This document shows, in pieces, positions 42,645-51,569 of a DNA stretch of 52,432 bases. The notes beneath the pieces are model-generated. The model worked only from the letters and a program-made list of their open reading frames with translations, did not search any database and was not told the origin of the DNA. Position numbers and translations under genes: made by a program. The DNA comes from CAZLGM01 sp964623625 (GTDB lineage Bacteria; Desulfobacterota; Desulfobulbia; Desulfobulbales; Desulfocapsaceae), in NCBI GenBank assembly GCA_964623625.1, contig CAZUUJ010000022.1:1-52432 (forward strand), read 5' to 3'. Position 1 is the stretch's first letter. The number at the start of each line of letters is the position of its first letter.

Positions 42645-43313
42645 TTATTTTTTTGCAATAAGATTCAGACTGACTGCAAACTCCAGACCAGCAGACTCAA
42701 CCGTCATTTTCTTAAAACTCCAATCTTGATCTGTAATCATTTCATCACGGGTCAAATCTTTTACAGAGGAAAAACCGATCTCCAGCAATATTTCTTCCAA
42801 GTAACTACGGTTAAAAACAGAATAATGCATATTATAATCATGATCCTGTTCACCCATCAGGGGTGATTTAATGTACTCAATCTGTTGACCGGTCTGATTA
42901 TAAATTGAGATGATCTTATCAAAATCAGGTACTGAGAGGATCAGACTGCCATTCGGCCTGATGATCCGAAACCAATGTTGAAGCACTGAGTATATCTTCT
43001 GATGGGAAATATGTTCCAGCGTATGGGATGAATAGATTTGACAGATACTGTTTGCGGCAATAAAGGACAGATCGTTGATATCGGCTACCAGGTCGACACC
43101 GGGTAGCTGGCGTATATCGATATTAATATAGCCGTCGATGATTACCGACTCTGGACCAAGATGAATTTTCACATCATCTGTTTCTTGGCTTAACTTATTG
43201 AATTTCCGACGAAGAAAGAAGTTTGAAACAGCTTTTTCAAGGAGTGATAGCACCATTATTCGCCGACTCAATCGGCAGGCCATGGTAACAGATTGTTTCA
43301 ATCGAGTTTCCAT
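42645..43313 (-). CDS. SAM-dependent methyltransferase-like protein
   Basis: Protein of 222 residues of the Methyltransf_11/predicted SAM-dependent methyltransferase type. It has NIDIRQLPGVDLVADINDL where the SAM-binding acidic loop lies, YSSHTLEHI, and the IRPNGSLILSVPDFD strand. The glycine-rich first motif is weak (LGPESVIIDGYIN), common in this subgroup, so catalytic activity is not certain. The ATG at 43313 lies inside the end of the DUF354 gene (16-nt overlap), implying coupled translation. It may methylate a sugar or act as a glycan-modifying accessory protein. Confidence 0.75.
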   Translation of the reverse strand: METRLKQSVTMACRLSRRIMVLSLLEKAVSNFFLRRKFNKLSQETDDVKIHLGPESVIIDGYINIDIRQLPGVDLVADINDLSFIAANSICQIYSSHTLEHISHQKIYSVLQHWFRIIRPNGSLILSVPDFDKIISIYNQTGQQIEYIKSPLMGEQDHDYNMHYSVFNRSYLEEILLEIGFSSVKDLTRDEMITDQDWSFKKMTVESAGLEFAVSLNLIAKK

Positions 43314-44347
43314 TCAGACCGGATGTAGTCCAACAGCCAGTCAGTAAGATTGATCTTATCTTCAAGAAACCGTTGACGCTTTTTCTGCCAGACGGAGACA
43401 AGATTATCCATTTCCAGCAACTGGTCAATTTTTTCTATCATTTCGTCTGATTGCTCTGGAAGATAACCAAAGGTGAGTCCATATTTATGATCAAGCTCTT
43501 TTAAAAGGCTTAACTCACCAACAAAGGTGTTGCAGCGCAATGCAGGAACCCCGAGAACAGCTGCTTCTATAGCCATGGTTTGACTGTCACCTATACAGAG
43601 TGAACAGTAATTGAGCAGGTGATGTATTTTGTGGGGGGCAACTCGTAACCTGTAGGGCTCAAACTCTTCATCGAGCTTGCCTTCAGATGTAATAAATACT
43701 TTCCCATGCTCAAGCAGCTTGTTTAAAATCGTTTTTTTCTGTTTATAGGACAAACCTTTTACAGAAAAATCATGACTGGCGTTGAGAGAAACAAAACGCA
43801 TAATAAAATACTTCTCTCTTTTTTGCACACCTACCTCCTCTAAAATCGAAGGATCAGGTTCATAATTTTCCGGATGCAGATAAGCAAGCTCGTGATAACT
43901 CGGATAAACAATATGTTTTTCTCCGTGCTGTTCATGGGCCAGAAAATCAGGAGTGATGATCTTGTCGGCAAACGGATAGGAAAGATAGGTCATCAATTTG
44001 GCCTGGTCAGCGTCGTCTTCCTCAAAAACCCAACTTTTTGCTTTACAGAAAAGACCAGCATGGGTGATTGAAACTGACGTTCCTACCATCAGGTCAATAT
44101 CATTCTTTCTAGCCTCCCGCCACACCTTATAATCATGGACAAGAAGCTCCCAACCAAGGCGTACAATTCCTTTTTGTGCTTTAGTCAGGATTTTATAGTC
44201 CAGCTTATATTCATTTAGCAGCTGTACAGTAATGTCTTTATCCCGTGTAACCCAAAAAACAGAATGCCCTTCTTTTTCCAGTTGCTTCATACTATTACGA
44301 AACAGATGCAGGTGTGCGGGATGATACAGGTCGACGAGAATATTCAT
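43298..44347 (-). CDS. DUF354-family GT-B-like protein
   Basis: Protein of 349 residues matching the DUF354 family. It starts MNILVDLYHPAHLHLFRN, has GTSVSITHAGLFCKAKSW near residue 90 and IGDSQTMAIEAAVLGVPALR in the C-terminal half. The fold resembles UDP-GlcNAc 2-epimerase and MurG-like GT-B enzymes. No biochemical function is established that I know of; members occur often in archaeal and bacterial polysaccharide loci. The gene is flanked by a polyprenol-type GT2 and a methyltransferase. A glycosyltransferase role is inferred. Confidence 0.8.
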   Translation of the reverse strand: MNILVDLYHPAHLHLFRNSMKQLEKEGHSVFWVTRDKDITVQLLNEYKLDYKILTKAQKGIVRLGWELLVHDYKVWREARKNDIDLMVGTSVSITHAGLFCKAKSWVFEEDDADQAKLMTYLSYPFADKIITPDFLAHEQHGEKHIVYPSYHELAYLHPENYEPDPSILEEVGVQKREKYFIMRFVSLNASHDFSVKGLSYKQKKTILNKLLEHGKVFITSEGKLDEEFEPYRLRVAPHKIHHLLNYCSLCIGDSQTMAIEAAVLGVPALRCNTFVGELSLLKELDHKYGLTFGYLPEQSDEMIEKIDQLLEMDNLVSVWQKKRQRFLEDKINLTDWLLDYIRSEWKLD

Positions 44348-44381
44348 AAAAAGTTATATCGTTACGGTTGAACAGATCCGG

Positions 44382-45374
44382 TTAGTCACTCTTTGTAGAT
44401 GGCTCTTTCTTTGGTTGTTTTTTTTCATACAATGACATGTTAATCTTTTCCAGTAGTCTCCTGTTCACACTGATCAAATCGGCAATAAAAGCAATCAAAA
44501 AGGTATGAAAACCAATACCGATAAGAATACTTGAAATGATAAGTGACTGGATGTGGCCGGATCCACTTTCAAAGAAATAGAAATAGAGAAAGCGAAATAA
44601 CAACAAACTTCCGGCTGAGATCAACAAAGCACCAATAGTGGCAAAGAACCTGAACGGGCGGTATACAATAAATATTCGAATGATCGTGGTAATGGACCTT
44701 GTCACATAAGAGGGAATACTTCGAAGCAAACGGGACGGTCTGATGGCTTCATTTGTCTCTACCGGAACCCAGGTGATGGCAATCCCTTTTTTTCCGGCCT
44801 GAATAATGGTCTCAAGGGTATATGTATAACGGCTGAATACATTCAGTTTCTTGGCTGCCTGTTTTGATATTGCCCGAAATCCACTTGGAGCATCAGGTAT
44901 ATCGGTTCCGCTTGCAAGCCTGACTGTCCAGCTGCCAAGCTTTTGGAGTATTTTTTTAACTCTGGAAAAACTCTGAATTGTGCTGATTGGTCTTGCCCCA
45001 ATAACGAATTCAGCACGATTTTCCAGAATAGGCTGTATCAGGTCACCAATAAACCTGCTTTTATACTGGTTATCTGCATCTGTGTTGACAATAATATCGG
45101 CTCCTTTTTGAAGCGCTACCTGAATACCGGTCATAAAAGCAGTTGCCAGGCCAAGATTTTTCGGATGGGAAACAATATGATCGACACCATGTTGCCTTGC
45201 AACTTTTACAGTGTTATCTGTTGAACCATCATCGATCACAAGCCATTCCACCGTATCAACGCCAGGTAATTCTCTTGGTAACTCAGCCAAAGCTATCGGC
45301 AATGAGTCCTCCTCGTTCAAACAGGGAATCTGGATGATAACTTTAATCGGTTTTTGTGCATGTAGCTTGACCAT
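44382..45374 (-). CDS. GT2 glycosyltransferase, polyprenyl-phosphate type, with C-terminal membrane helices
   Basis: Protein of 330 residues. The GT2 domain (about 8-225) has VIIQIPCLNEEDSLP, VIDDGSTDNT, the DxD-type VNTDADNQY and PSGFRAISKQA. Two hydrophobic helices follow (about 245-265 and 280-305: FFATIGALLISAGSLLLF, then IISSILIGIGFHTFLIAF). This is the GtrB/dolichol-phosphate-mannose-synthase layout, which makes polyprenyl-phosphate-linked monosaccharides. It lies 23 bp after the GT-C gene, whose product would use such a donor in the periplasm. That pairing resembles GtrB with a serotype-converting GT-C enzyme. Confidence 0.87.
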   Translation of the reverse strand: MVKLHAQKPIKVIIQIPCLNEEDSLPIALAELPRELPGVDTVEWLVIDDGSTDNTVKVARQHGVDHIVSHPKNLGLATAFMTGIQVALQKGADIIVNTDADNQYKSRFIGDLIQPILENRAEFVIGARPISTIQSFSRVKKILQKLGSWTVRLASGTDIPDAPSGFRAISKQAAKKLNVFSRYTYTLETIIQAGKKGIAITWVPVETNEAIRPSRLLRSIPSYVTRSITTIIRIFIVYRPFRFFATIGALLISAGSLLLFRFLYFYFFESGSGHIQSLIISSILIGIGFHTFLIAFIADLISVNRRLLEKINMSLYEKKQPKKEPSTKSD

Positions 45375-45397
45375 TGGATACTCCCTTCAGGATACCT

Positions 45398-48355
45398 TTA
45401 ATAATCAGGCATTGTTATTTTCAATCCCAGCAACCTGTTATCCCTTTTTGCTCCATGATTTTTCGGATTATATCCCGGCCGGATAGTCCACCTTATCAGA
45501 TCATTTTGTTTGGCTTTCAGCTTTACTGTTTGACATTCATCGATCTCTAAAACCTGATGGGCCACCTGATGATCGGACGATTTAATTTTTAATTCCTGCT
45601 GGTAGGGAGTCGGATTGCAGAATTCTACCGCAAAAAAATTATCTTCCCAATTTCCAAGAAAAATTCTCCCATTTCTTTTGGTCCAGCCATCTTTCCATAT
45701 TCCTCTTTTAACCAACCAGGTATCGCCTTTTTTCCCAGGTTCTATTTTAACAAGAGCAAAATGGGTGCCACGATGGGAACGTACGAGATTATAAGAATCC
45801 TGAATGAACAAAGAGGATAAATTCTTGGAAACAAGCGCATCAATCCCCCTTCGATTGAACAACTCATCATTTACAGTCAACGCCTGGGTTGAGGCTATAT
45901 AATCCGATTTCAGCTCCCTTCCAGTTCTAAAAAATTGCGCTTTCCATGAACCTTTTGAGAGAAATAGGCCTATTGTATTAACCTGTTCAGGTAGTTTTTT
46001 CACTAGTTGATCCATGTCATACCAGTAATGGACGTAACTATGGGCTTTTGAGGGGGATATGAATGATCGCCATCCGTGAGTTCGGCTACTGTAGGCGACA
46101 TTAACCGAAATGCTAAATTGATACAAAAAGACAAGCAAAACCGGAATGACAGCCAATCTCCGTCGTTGCTTCATAGCATCCTCTAAACTTGCCAAGAAAT
46201 ATATACCAATAATTGCAATAAATGGAGTAATCAAAACCGCGTATCTGTATCGATGGGCAGTCCAGCCTACAATATAGCAAAAAAACAGCATATAGAGCAG
46301 GCTGCTGATAAAAAGAGTTAATACGGCGATTGTCTGCTGTCCTTTATTTTTCAACACTCTTATCAAGGCTACTATGCCGCCAAAACAAAACAGAAAAAAC
46401 GGTATCAGGCCAAATGAAGCATAGTCCTCACTCATTTTTATACCTCGAAACCAATAGGTGGCGGTGTTAAACCGCCTTAAAAATGATCCTTTGACCTTTT
46501 CTGTTTTTTCTCTGATATCTTTTTCCAGCCAATCAAAAAAGAAATTGCTCACAGGATGAAGAATCTTAAGGGTTGAACTTGGCTCAAACACCTGATATGT
46601 ATACATTTTGGCCCTGAGAACAAAACTTTCAGCTTCAGTCAGATTTCGAGTCTTGCCCGCCTTTTTATCACCTTTAACTTTTGCCTGGTCCGAGTCCTTT
46701 ATTGATTCAATGTTCTCTTTTGGCCCTAAAAAATTACCAAATCTGACCTGATTTTGGGCGTAAACAAAGCCTCCTGTGATAATAAGGAAACAAACAAGTA
46801 CTGACATTCCCCTAACAAACACAGACCACAACAGTCTTTTTCTATGAAAAAAAACAAGACTCAGGAAAAGTAAAACAAGGCCAGGTCCCCATAAAAAGAC
46901 CGTGCTTTTAGACCCAATCCCCAACCCTAGACCGAGACCGGCGAGCACATAGTAGAAAAGCTTCCGGTGTCGTATTGCTCGAAACAGAAAAAGAAGCCCT
47001 GAGACCAGGCAGCCGGTGGTAAAAAGGTCCGTCTGGGAAGTAAGCATCTGGTTTGCGGAATTCGGAATTCCAAACCAGAAAATAATCGCCATAAGCCTGT
47101 AATGAAGCTTTAACCCGATCGAACCAAGAAAAGAAAAAAGCGTACCACATATAAGCAGACCTCCAAAAAGCGAGATCAGATGAACAAATGGATATCCTTT
47201 CTTAAAAAAGGAGGTAATCCATAACATAGCAAAATCGCAATTGGCGGGCATCAGGATCTGCCGGATATCATTGGTTGCAAATTGCCAGACATGGCGCTCC
47301 TGGAGCCAGAATCCAACTCGAGAAAGCCGGTAGTCGTTTGAGTCATAATTCAACGGTAGAGTAAAGGCCGCCGGCAGCAGATAAACCAGGACAAGGAACA
47401 GTATGGAAAGCAGAAGAAATGAGTTACCAATATTGAGCAAATTTCTTTCTTTTGGAAAGAGTGTCTCTTTTATAGGGAAGTAAATTAAGCAAGTAATTTT
47501 TCGTATATTTTCATATGATTCAATTACTATTTTCTTAACGCTCAGCTTTGCGGTTGTATAATGAACTCCAAGCCATAGGACAAGATGGGCGATCAGTAAA
47601 TTCAACGCAGTAAGCTTGTGAACGGCACCAAGCATGATTACTGACAGAATTATTATACTGAGAAAGATGATGCCGATTCCGACAAACACTTCCCCTGCAC
47701 CCTCTTCGTCTCTTAAAAAAGAACAAAAAAGCGTTGCACTGATACTGAACAATATCAACCAATCGATAATAAGCAGAAAGAAGCTCCCCAATGACAGACC
47801 GAGGAGATCCATCCTCTCGATGGTGACAGTATAAAATTGCGTTAAAAGCTCTTTGCAGTACCGAAAATAATGAAACTTGCCATCAATCTTGAGTTCGAAC
47901 CCTGGATCCTTTCCGGTTGATTCCAGCCGAAGAGAGCTATCTCTTTCTTCAACAGAGTGTAATTGCTGAATAAATGACAAAGATTTCCAATCACCTTCTG
48001 ATTGTAAGACAATCGGGTCAAAACCAAGTTGACTGATAACAATCGAGTGAATGACCAACTCTGTTTCTCGGTCTGCCGGATCTACCCTTAAACGGGATAC
48101 TTTTTTCAGACTTGGAATATAAAAAACATCATATTTATCTCCTGGAGCGATGCGTCTCTTCCTGGAATCTTGTTCCGTATAACCGAGACTGCTGTTTTTA
48201 GCCTGCTTTTTTGTTTTCCAGAAAACCTGAGCTTTAACCTGTTGTTCAACGGTACAGGTAACGACTACCTTTGCTTTCTGCCAATATGGAAAAACAGCAA
48301 AAAAAACTGCAGAAACAATAAAAATGAGTATGATGGATACTGTTTTTTTACCCAT
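45398..48355 (-). CDS. Large GT-C-like membrane protein (glycosyltransferase 39-like)
   Basis: Protein of 985 residues. An N-terminal helix (about 7-24) is followed by an extracytoplasmic beta-rich segment of about 150 residues. About a dozen hydrophobic helices follow to about residue 720, then a C-terminal soluble region. The stretch LNYDSNDYRLSRVGFWLQERHVWQF near residue 350 has the Asp-rich first loop seen in GT-C enzymes (PMT/ArnT/GT39). I cannot name a closer family. It probably transfers a sugar from a polyprenyl-phosphate donor at the periplasmic face. The GtrB-like GT2 gene next to it supplies a candidate donor. The extra N-terminal domain is unusual for GT-C proteins. Confidence 0.7.
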   Translation of the reverse strand: MGKKTVSIILIFIVSAVFFAVFPYWQKAKVVVTCTVEQQVKAQVFWKTKKQAKNSSLGYTEQDSRKRRIAPGDKYDVFYIPSLKKVSRLRVDPADRETELVIHSIVISQLGFDPIVLQSEGDWKSLSFIQQLHSVEERDSSLRLESTGKDPGFELKIDGKFHYFRYCKELLTQFYTVTIERMDLLGLSLGSFFLLIIDWLILFSISATLFCSFLRDEEGAGEVFVGIGIIFLSIIILSVIMLGAVHKLTALNLLIAHLVLWLGVHYTTAKLSVKKIVIESYENIRKITCLIYFPIKETLFPKERNLLNIGNSFLLLSILFLVLVYLLPAAFTLPLNYDSNDYRLSRVGFWLQERHVWQFATNDIRQILMPANCDFAMLWITSFFKKGYPFVHLISLFGGLLICGTLFSFLGSIGLKLHYRLMAIIFWFGIPNSANQMLTSQTDLFTTGCLVSGLLFLFRAIRHRKLFYYVLAGLGLGLGIGSKSTVFLWGPGLVLLFLSLVFFHRKRLLWSVFVRGMSVLVCFLIITGGFVYAQNQVRFGNFLGPKENIESIKDSDQAKVKGDKKAGKTRNLTEAESFVLRAKMYTYQVFEPSSTLKILHPVSNFFFDWLEKDIREKTEKVKGSFLRRFNTATYWFRGIKMSEDYASFGLIPFFLFCFGGIVALIRVLKNKGQQTIAVLTLFISSLLYMLFFCYIVGWTAHRYRYAVLITPFIAIIGIYFLASLEDAMKQRRRLAVIPVLLVFLYQFSISVNVAYSSRTHGWRSFISPSKAHSYVHYWYDMDQLVKKLPEQVNTIGLFLSKGSWKAQFFRTGRELKSDYIASTQALTVNDELFNRRGIDALVSKNLSSLFIQDSYNLVRSHRGTHFALVKIEPGKKGDTWLVKRGIWKDGWTKRNGRIFLGNWEDNFFAVEFCNPTPYQQELKIKSSDHQVAHQVLEIDECQTVKLKAKQNDLIRWTIRPGYNPKNHGAKRDNRLLGLKITMPDY

Positions 48356-48403
48356 GGATCAATACAACAAAGTGGAGAATTAAATAAGCTGAACAGCTTA
48401 TAA

Positions 48404-49363
48404 TTAATAGCGTAAAAAGCCTAATTTAAACAATTTATCCAAGATAATATGCTTTTGTAGATATTTTCTGATATAGCCTTCAAGCTCCTGATCGGACAAC
48501 TCAGGTGAACGATATTGTTTCCTTAGCTGATTCATTTCATCGACACCGATGGTATCGAGATTTTTTATACTTTTCATATCGTCATGTACTCGAAAGGCAC
48601 CTAGGAACCGAGGTAATCGAACAAACCTTGCTCCAGCCTCCCTGAACCTCATGATGAGTTCCCAGTCCATGGCAAACTGTTTTGTCTCATCAATTCGTGC
48701 ACCGGTTTTTTCCCACAGGCTTCTTCTCCAGAAAAGGGTCTCCTGCGGAATAAAATCGTGCCAGGTAATGGTATAATGACAATGGGGAGGCATAACCCAG
48801 CGTCCTATCTCATTACTGTCTGAATCAATGAGTATTCTGTGTCCATAAACAACATCAACATCAGGATGTTTGACAAAATAGTTACAGATATATTGAAGCG
48901 AACCGGGCAACAGAAGATCATCAGCATTCAGGTAAGCCATAATATCACCATGAGTCTTTTGAAAACCCAGGTTAATAGCTTGTGATTGCCCATTATCCGG
49001 TCTCGACTCCCAGTAAAAGATAGTATCTTGATACTTCTTCAGGATTTCAACTGTCCCGTCATCTGACCCGCCATCCTGAACCACATATTGAAGTTGAGGA
49101 TACTCCTGGTCAATAACACTCCGAACAGTTTCTTCAAGATATCGGTTGCTGTTATAACTGGGCGTGACAACTGCGATAGGCAGCCTTTCTGTCTTTTTTA
49201 CAGCCGTCTTATAATAATGGGGAATAGCGAGCGGTCTTGGAGGATAGTGAAAAAGTTTTCCAATACGCGGATCTAGAAAAGCGTCTATTCTTTGGGATAG
49301 CCGACGAGGTAGCCTGATCAGACCGCTGAGGTTTTTCTTAAATGCTCGTATTGAATCATCCAT
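48404..49363 (-). CDS. Glycosyltransferase family 2
   Basis: GT-A type enzyme of about 319 residues with IAVVTPSYNSNRYLEETV near residue 63, VVQDGGSDDGTVE, the metal-binding YLNADD motif and a WRRSLWEKTG plus FAMDWELIMRF segment holding the catalytic-side acid. The frame can start at a TTG at 49381, but the ATG at 49363 gives the normal N-terminus and an 8-nt overlap with the exporter ATPase gene. No membrane helix is seen. It adds one sugar to the lipid-linked glycan; donor unknown. Coupling to wzt places it in the first part of the operon. Confidence 0.9.
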   Translation of the reverse strand: MDDSIRAFKKNLSGLIRLPRRLSQRIDAFLDPRIGKLFHYPPRPLAIPHYYKTAVKKTERLPIAVVTPSYNSNRYLEETVRSVIDQEYPQLQYVVQDGGSDDGTVEILKKYQDTIFYWESRPDNGQSQAINLGFQKTHGDIMAYLNADDLLLPGSLQYICNYFVKHPDVDVVYGHRILIDSDSNEIGRWVMPPHCHYTITWHDFIPQETLFWRRSLWEKTGARIDETKQFAMDWELIMRFREAGARFVRLPRFLGAFRVHDDMKSIKNLDTIGVDEMNQLRKQYRSPELSDQELEGYIRKYLQKHIILDKLFKLGFLRY

Positions 49364-50648
49364 TGTCGCTATCAATCTCAAAAGAAATCGGCAGGTTGAA
49401 CATGCCTAAAAAAGGTGCTCTTTCCCTTTCATAATCCCATTCGACTACTAGTGGTCCAATCCAGCTGGTCTCGTCTACCAGAAAGCCTCTATTAGGAGAA
49501 TCAACCGGTTTGGATAAATTAAAAAGCAAAGTATAGTTACCTGCCTCAAGGTCACACTTCACCTTAAAAACGATTGTTCCACTGGATCCTTTTTTCAGAA
49601 CAAAGGGCTCTTCGTTACTTAAATATGAGCCGTTACTGCTGATCAAGCTATTCAACCTGTTTTTTATGCTGATAGAAGCATGCAATGGCTCTTCCTCATA
49701 GACCTTAAACCGGACTTTAAAACATATTTCTTCACCGATTGCGGCTCTCATTGATGGATGACCATTTCCGTCTTCCATGGCCACAGAAAGAATTTCAGCA
49801 CTCTTACCACCACCCTGTCCTGATTCCGCCCGTTCCCAGACAAACCGCTTTCCTGGTCCTTCTTTCTCTTTCTTTTTTATTCCTGTTTGTGTTTCGAGGT
49901 TTTCCGAATCAACTTCATCATTTTCATAGTACAGCTGTACCGCCTTATGACTGGAGCCATAAAAAGCGACATTTCCTTTTTTAAGCAAAATTGCCTTCTC
50001 GCAAAGATCTCTTACAATCCCCATATCATGGGAAACGAACAACAATGTCGTGTTCTTCTCTCTGAGTTCCCGCATCCGCTTAAAGCATTTCTGCTGGAAG
50101 AAAATATCACCCACACTGAGCGCTTCATCAACGATCAGAATATCCGGTTCTACAAACGCCTGGACAGCGAAAGCCAGACGGATATACATACCGCTTGAAT
50201 AGGTCTTTACCGGGTGATCCAGAAATTCTCCAATATCGGCAAAAGCGGCAATATCGTCGAAGCGCTCATCCATCTCTTCATCACTGAAACCGAGGATGGC
50301 ACCATTCATATACACATTTTCCCGGCCGGTGAATTCTGGATTAAAACCGGCCCCAAGTTCCAGGAGCGCTGCTATTCTGCCATTAACCGTCACCTTCCCT
50401 TCAGTTGGCTGTAATATTCCGCAAATAATCTGGAGCAAAGTCGATTTACCGCTACCGTTTCTACCGATTATTCCAAATGTCTCACCCCGATCAACCTGAA
50501 ATGATACATTTTTTAAGGCATGAAAAGGCGTATGATACTTTCTGCCAAAAGGATGGAACATTTCCAGCACTCTTTTCGACGGCTTGTTAAAAAGTTGATA
50601 GGTCTTGACCAAACCTTCAACCGTTATTGTTGGCTCTGGACTATTCAT
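49356..50648 (-). CDS. wzt: Polysaccharide ABC exporter ATPase, Wzt type
   Basis: Protein of about 430 residues. The ATPase has Walker A IGRNGSGKST (61-70), signature YSSGMYIRL (150-158), Walker B ILIVDE (170-175) and H-loop FVSHDMG. A C-terminal domain of about 150 residues after residue 270 is the Wzt carbohydrate-binding type that recognises the capped O-antigen end. So chain-terminal modification is probably required for export. ATG codons lie at 50663 and 50648; neither has a good ribosome site. I take 50648, which avoids overlap with wzm and starts just before TITVEGLVKTY. Works with the Wzm permease next to it. Confidence 0.93.
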   Translation of the reverse strand: MNSPEPTITVEGLVKTYQLFNKPSKRVLEMFHPFGRKYHTPFHALKNVSFQVDRGETFGIIGRNGSGKSTLLQIICGILQPTEGKVTVNGRIAALLELGAGFNPEFTGRENVYMNGAILGFSDEEMDERFDDIAAFADIGEFLDHPVKTYSSGMYIRLAFAVQAFVEPDILIVDEALSVGDIFFQQKCFKRMRELREKNTTLLFVSHDMGIVRDLCEKAILLKKGNVAFYGSSHKAVQLYYENDEVDSENLETQTGIKKKEKEGPGKRFVWERAESGQGGGKSAEILSVAMEDGNGHPSMRAAIGEEICFKVRFKVYEEEPLHASISIKNRLNSLISSNGSYLSNEEPFVLKKGSSGTIVFKVKCDLEAGNYTLLFNLSKPVDSPNRGFLVDETSWIGPLVVEWDYERERAPFLGMFNLPISFEIDSDNG

Positions 50649-50652
50649 CTGT

Positions 50653-51462
50653 TTACAGGACATCGGCAAATTGCGGTCGCAATCGTCTAAACACGAAACA
50701 ACCTAGGAAAAAAAGTAAAAGAGCTACTGTCCAGAAATAAAGCGTCTGATAGGGGTGCTTCCAGAATGGCAAAAAATAGATAAACGACTCTCTGTACCCT
50801 TGAACAATATAGTACATGGGATTGAGTTTCAGAATGAATTGAATTTTTTCAGGCATCATTTTAATGTCCCAGAAGATTGGGGTAGCCCAAAATCCAACCT
50901 GTAGAATCAGGCCTACGAGTTGGGTGACATCACGGATAAAAACGTTCAATGAGCTGAAAAGCCAGCCCAGTCCTGAGGCCAATACCAGTAGACAGACAAG
51001 GTAATAGAGAAACTGAAAGAAATAGAGCGAAAACTCCATTGACTGGAAAAGCAGTAGAGCTAACAGGATAATTAAAAAAACAAGATGTGTGACCAGTGAT
51101 GAGATAATTTTTACTACAGCCAGAATCTGGGAAGGAAATATTGTTTTTTTTATCAGGTTAACGTTACTGATGATAGACGCTGTTGAACCGGACACCATAT
51201 CGGCAAAAACAAACCAGCTTGTCATTCCAGTTGTGAGCCAGACAACAAAGGGGACATCGCCGGCGGGCTTTGCCCTGAACCCGATACTGAAAACAACCCA
51301 GAAGACAGAAATCAATACTATTGGAGGAATAAAGGTCCACACTATTCCCAGGGTTGAACCGACATACTGATTCTTCACTTCCCTTTTTGCCATGGAAAGG
51401 ATCAGTTTTCTTCGCTCAAATATCGTATAAAAAAAATCTGATAACCTTTCTCGCTCAAACAA
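50653..51462 (-). CDS. wzm: Polysaccharide ABC exporter permease, Wzm type
   Basis: ABC-2 type permease of 269 residues with about six hydrophobic helices and an N-terminal amphipathic segment carrying VKNQYVGSTLGIVWTF, the conserved entry signature of O-antigen/teichoic-acid permeases. It forms the channel that exports finished undecaprenyl-linked polysaccharide, driven by Wzt, encoded immediately downstream. The start is a TTG at 51462 supported by AGGTG seven bases before it. No Wzx/Wzy genes were seen, consistent with an ABC-transporter-dependent O-antigen pathway. Confidence 0.93.
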   Translation of the reverse strand: MFERERLSDFFYTIFERRKLILSMAKREVKNQYVGSTLGIVWTFIPPIVLISVFWVVFSIGFRAKPAGDVPFVVWLTTGMTSWFVFADMVSGSTASIISNVNLIKKTIFPSQILAVVKIISSLVTHLVFLIILLALLLFQSMEFSLYFFQFLYYLVCLLVLASGLGWLFSSLNVFIRDVTQLVGLILQVGFWATPIFWDIKMMPEKIQFILKLNPMYYIVQGYRESFIYFLPFWKHPYQTLYFWTVALLLFFLGCFVFRRLRPQFADVL

Positions 51463-51569
51463 AGTATTTCACCTTTTACAACTCTTTCTTCATTACATTC
51501 GCAAATAAGTTTTCAATAGCCTGTTATCAGGTCTGCCGGTCCTTCTTAAACTTGGTGGGTTGTCAGGAC

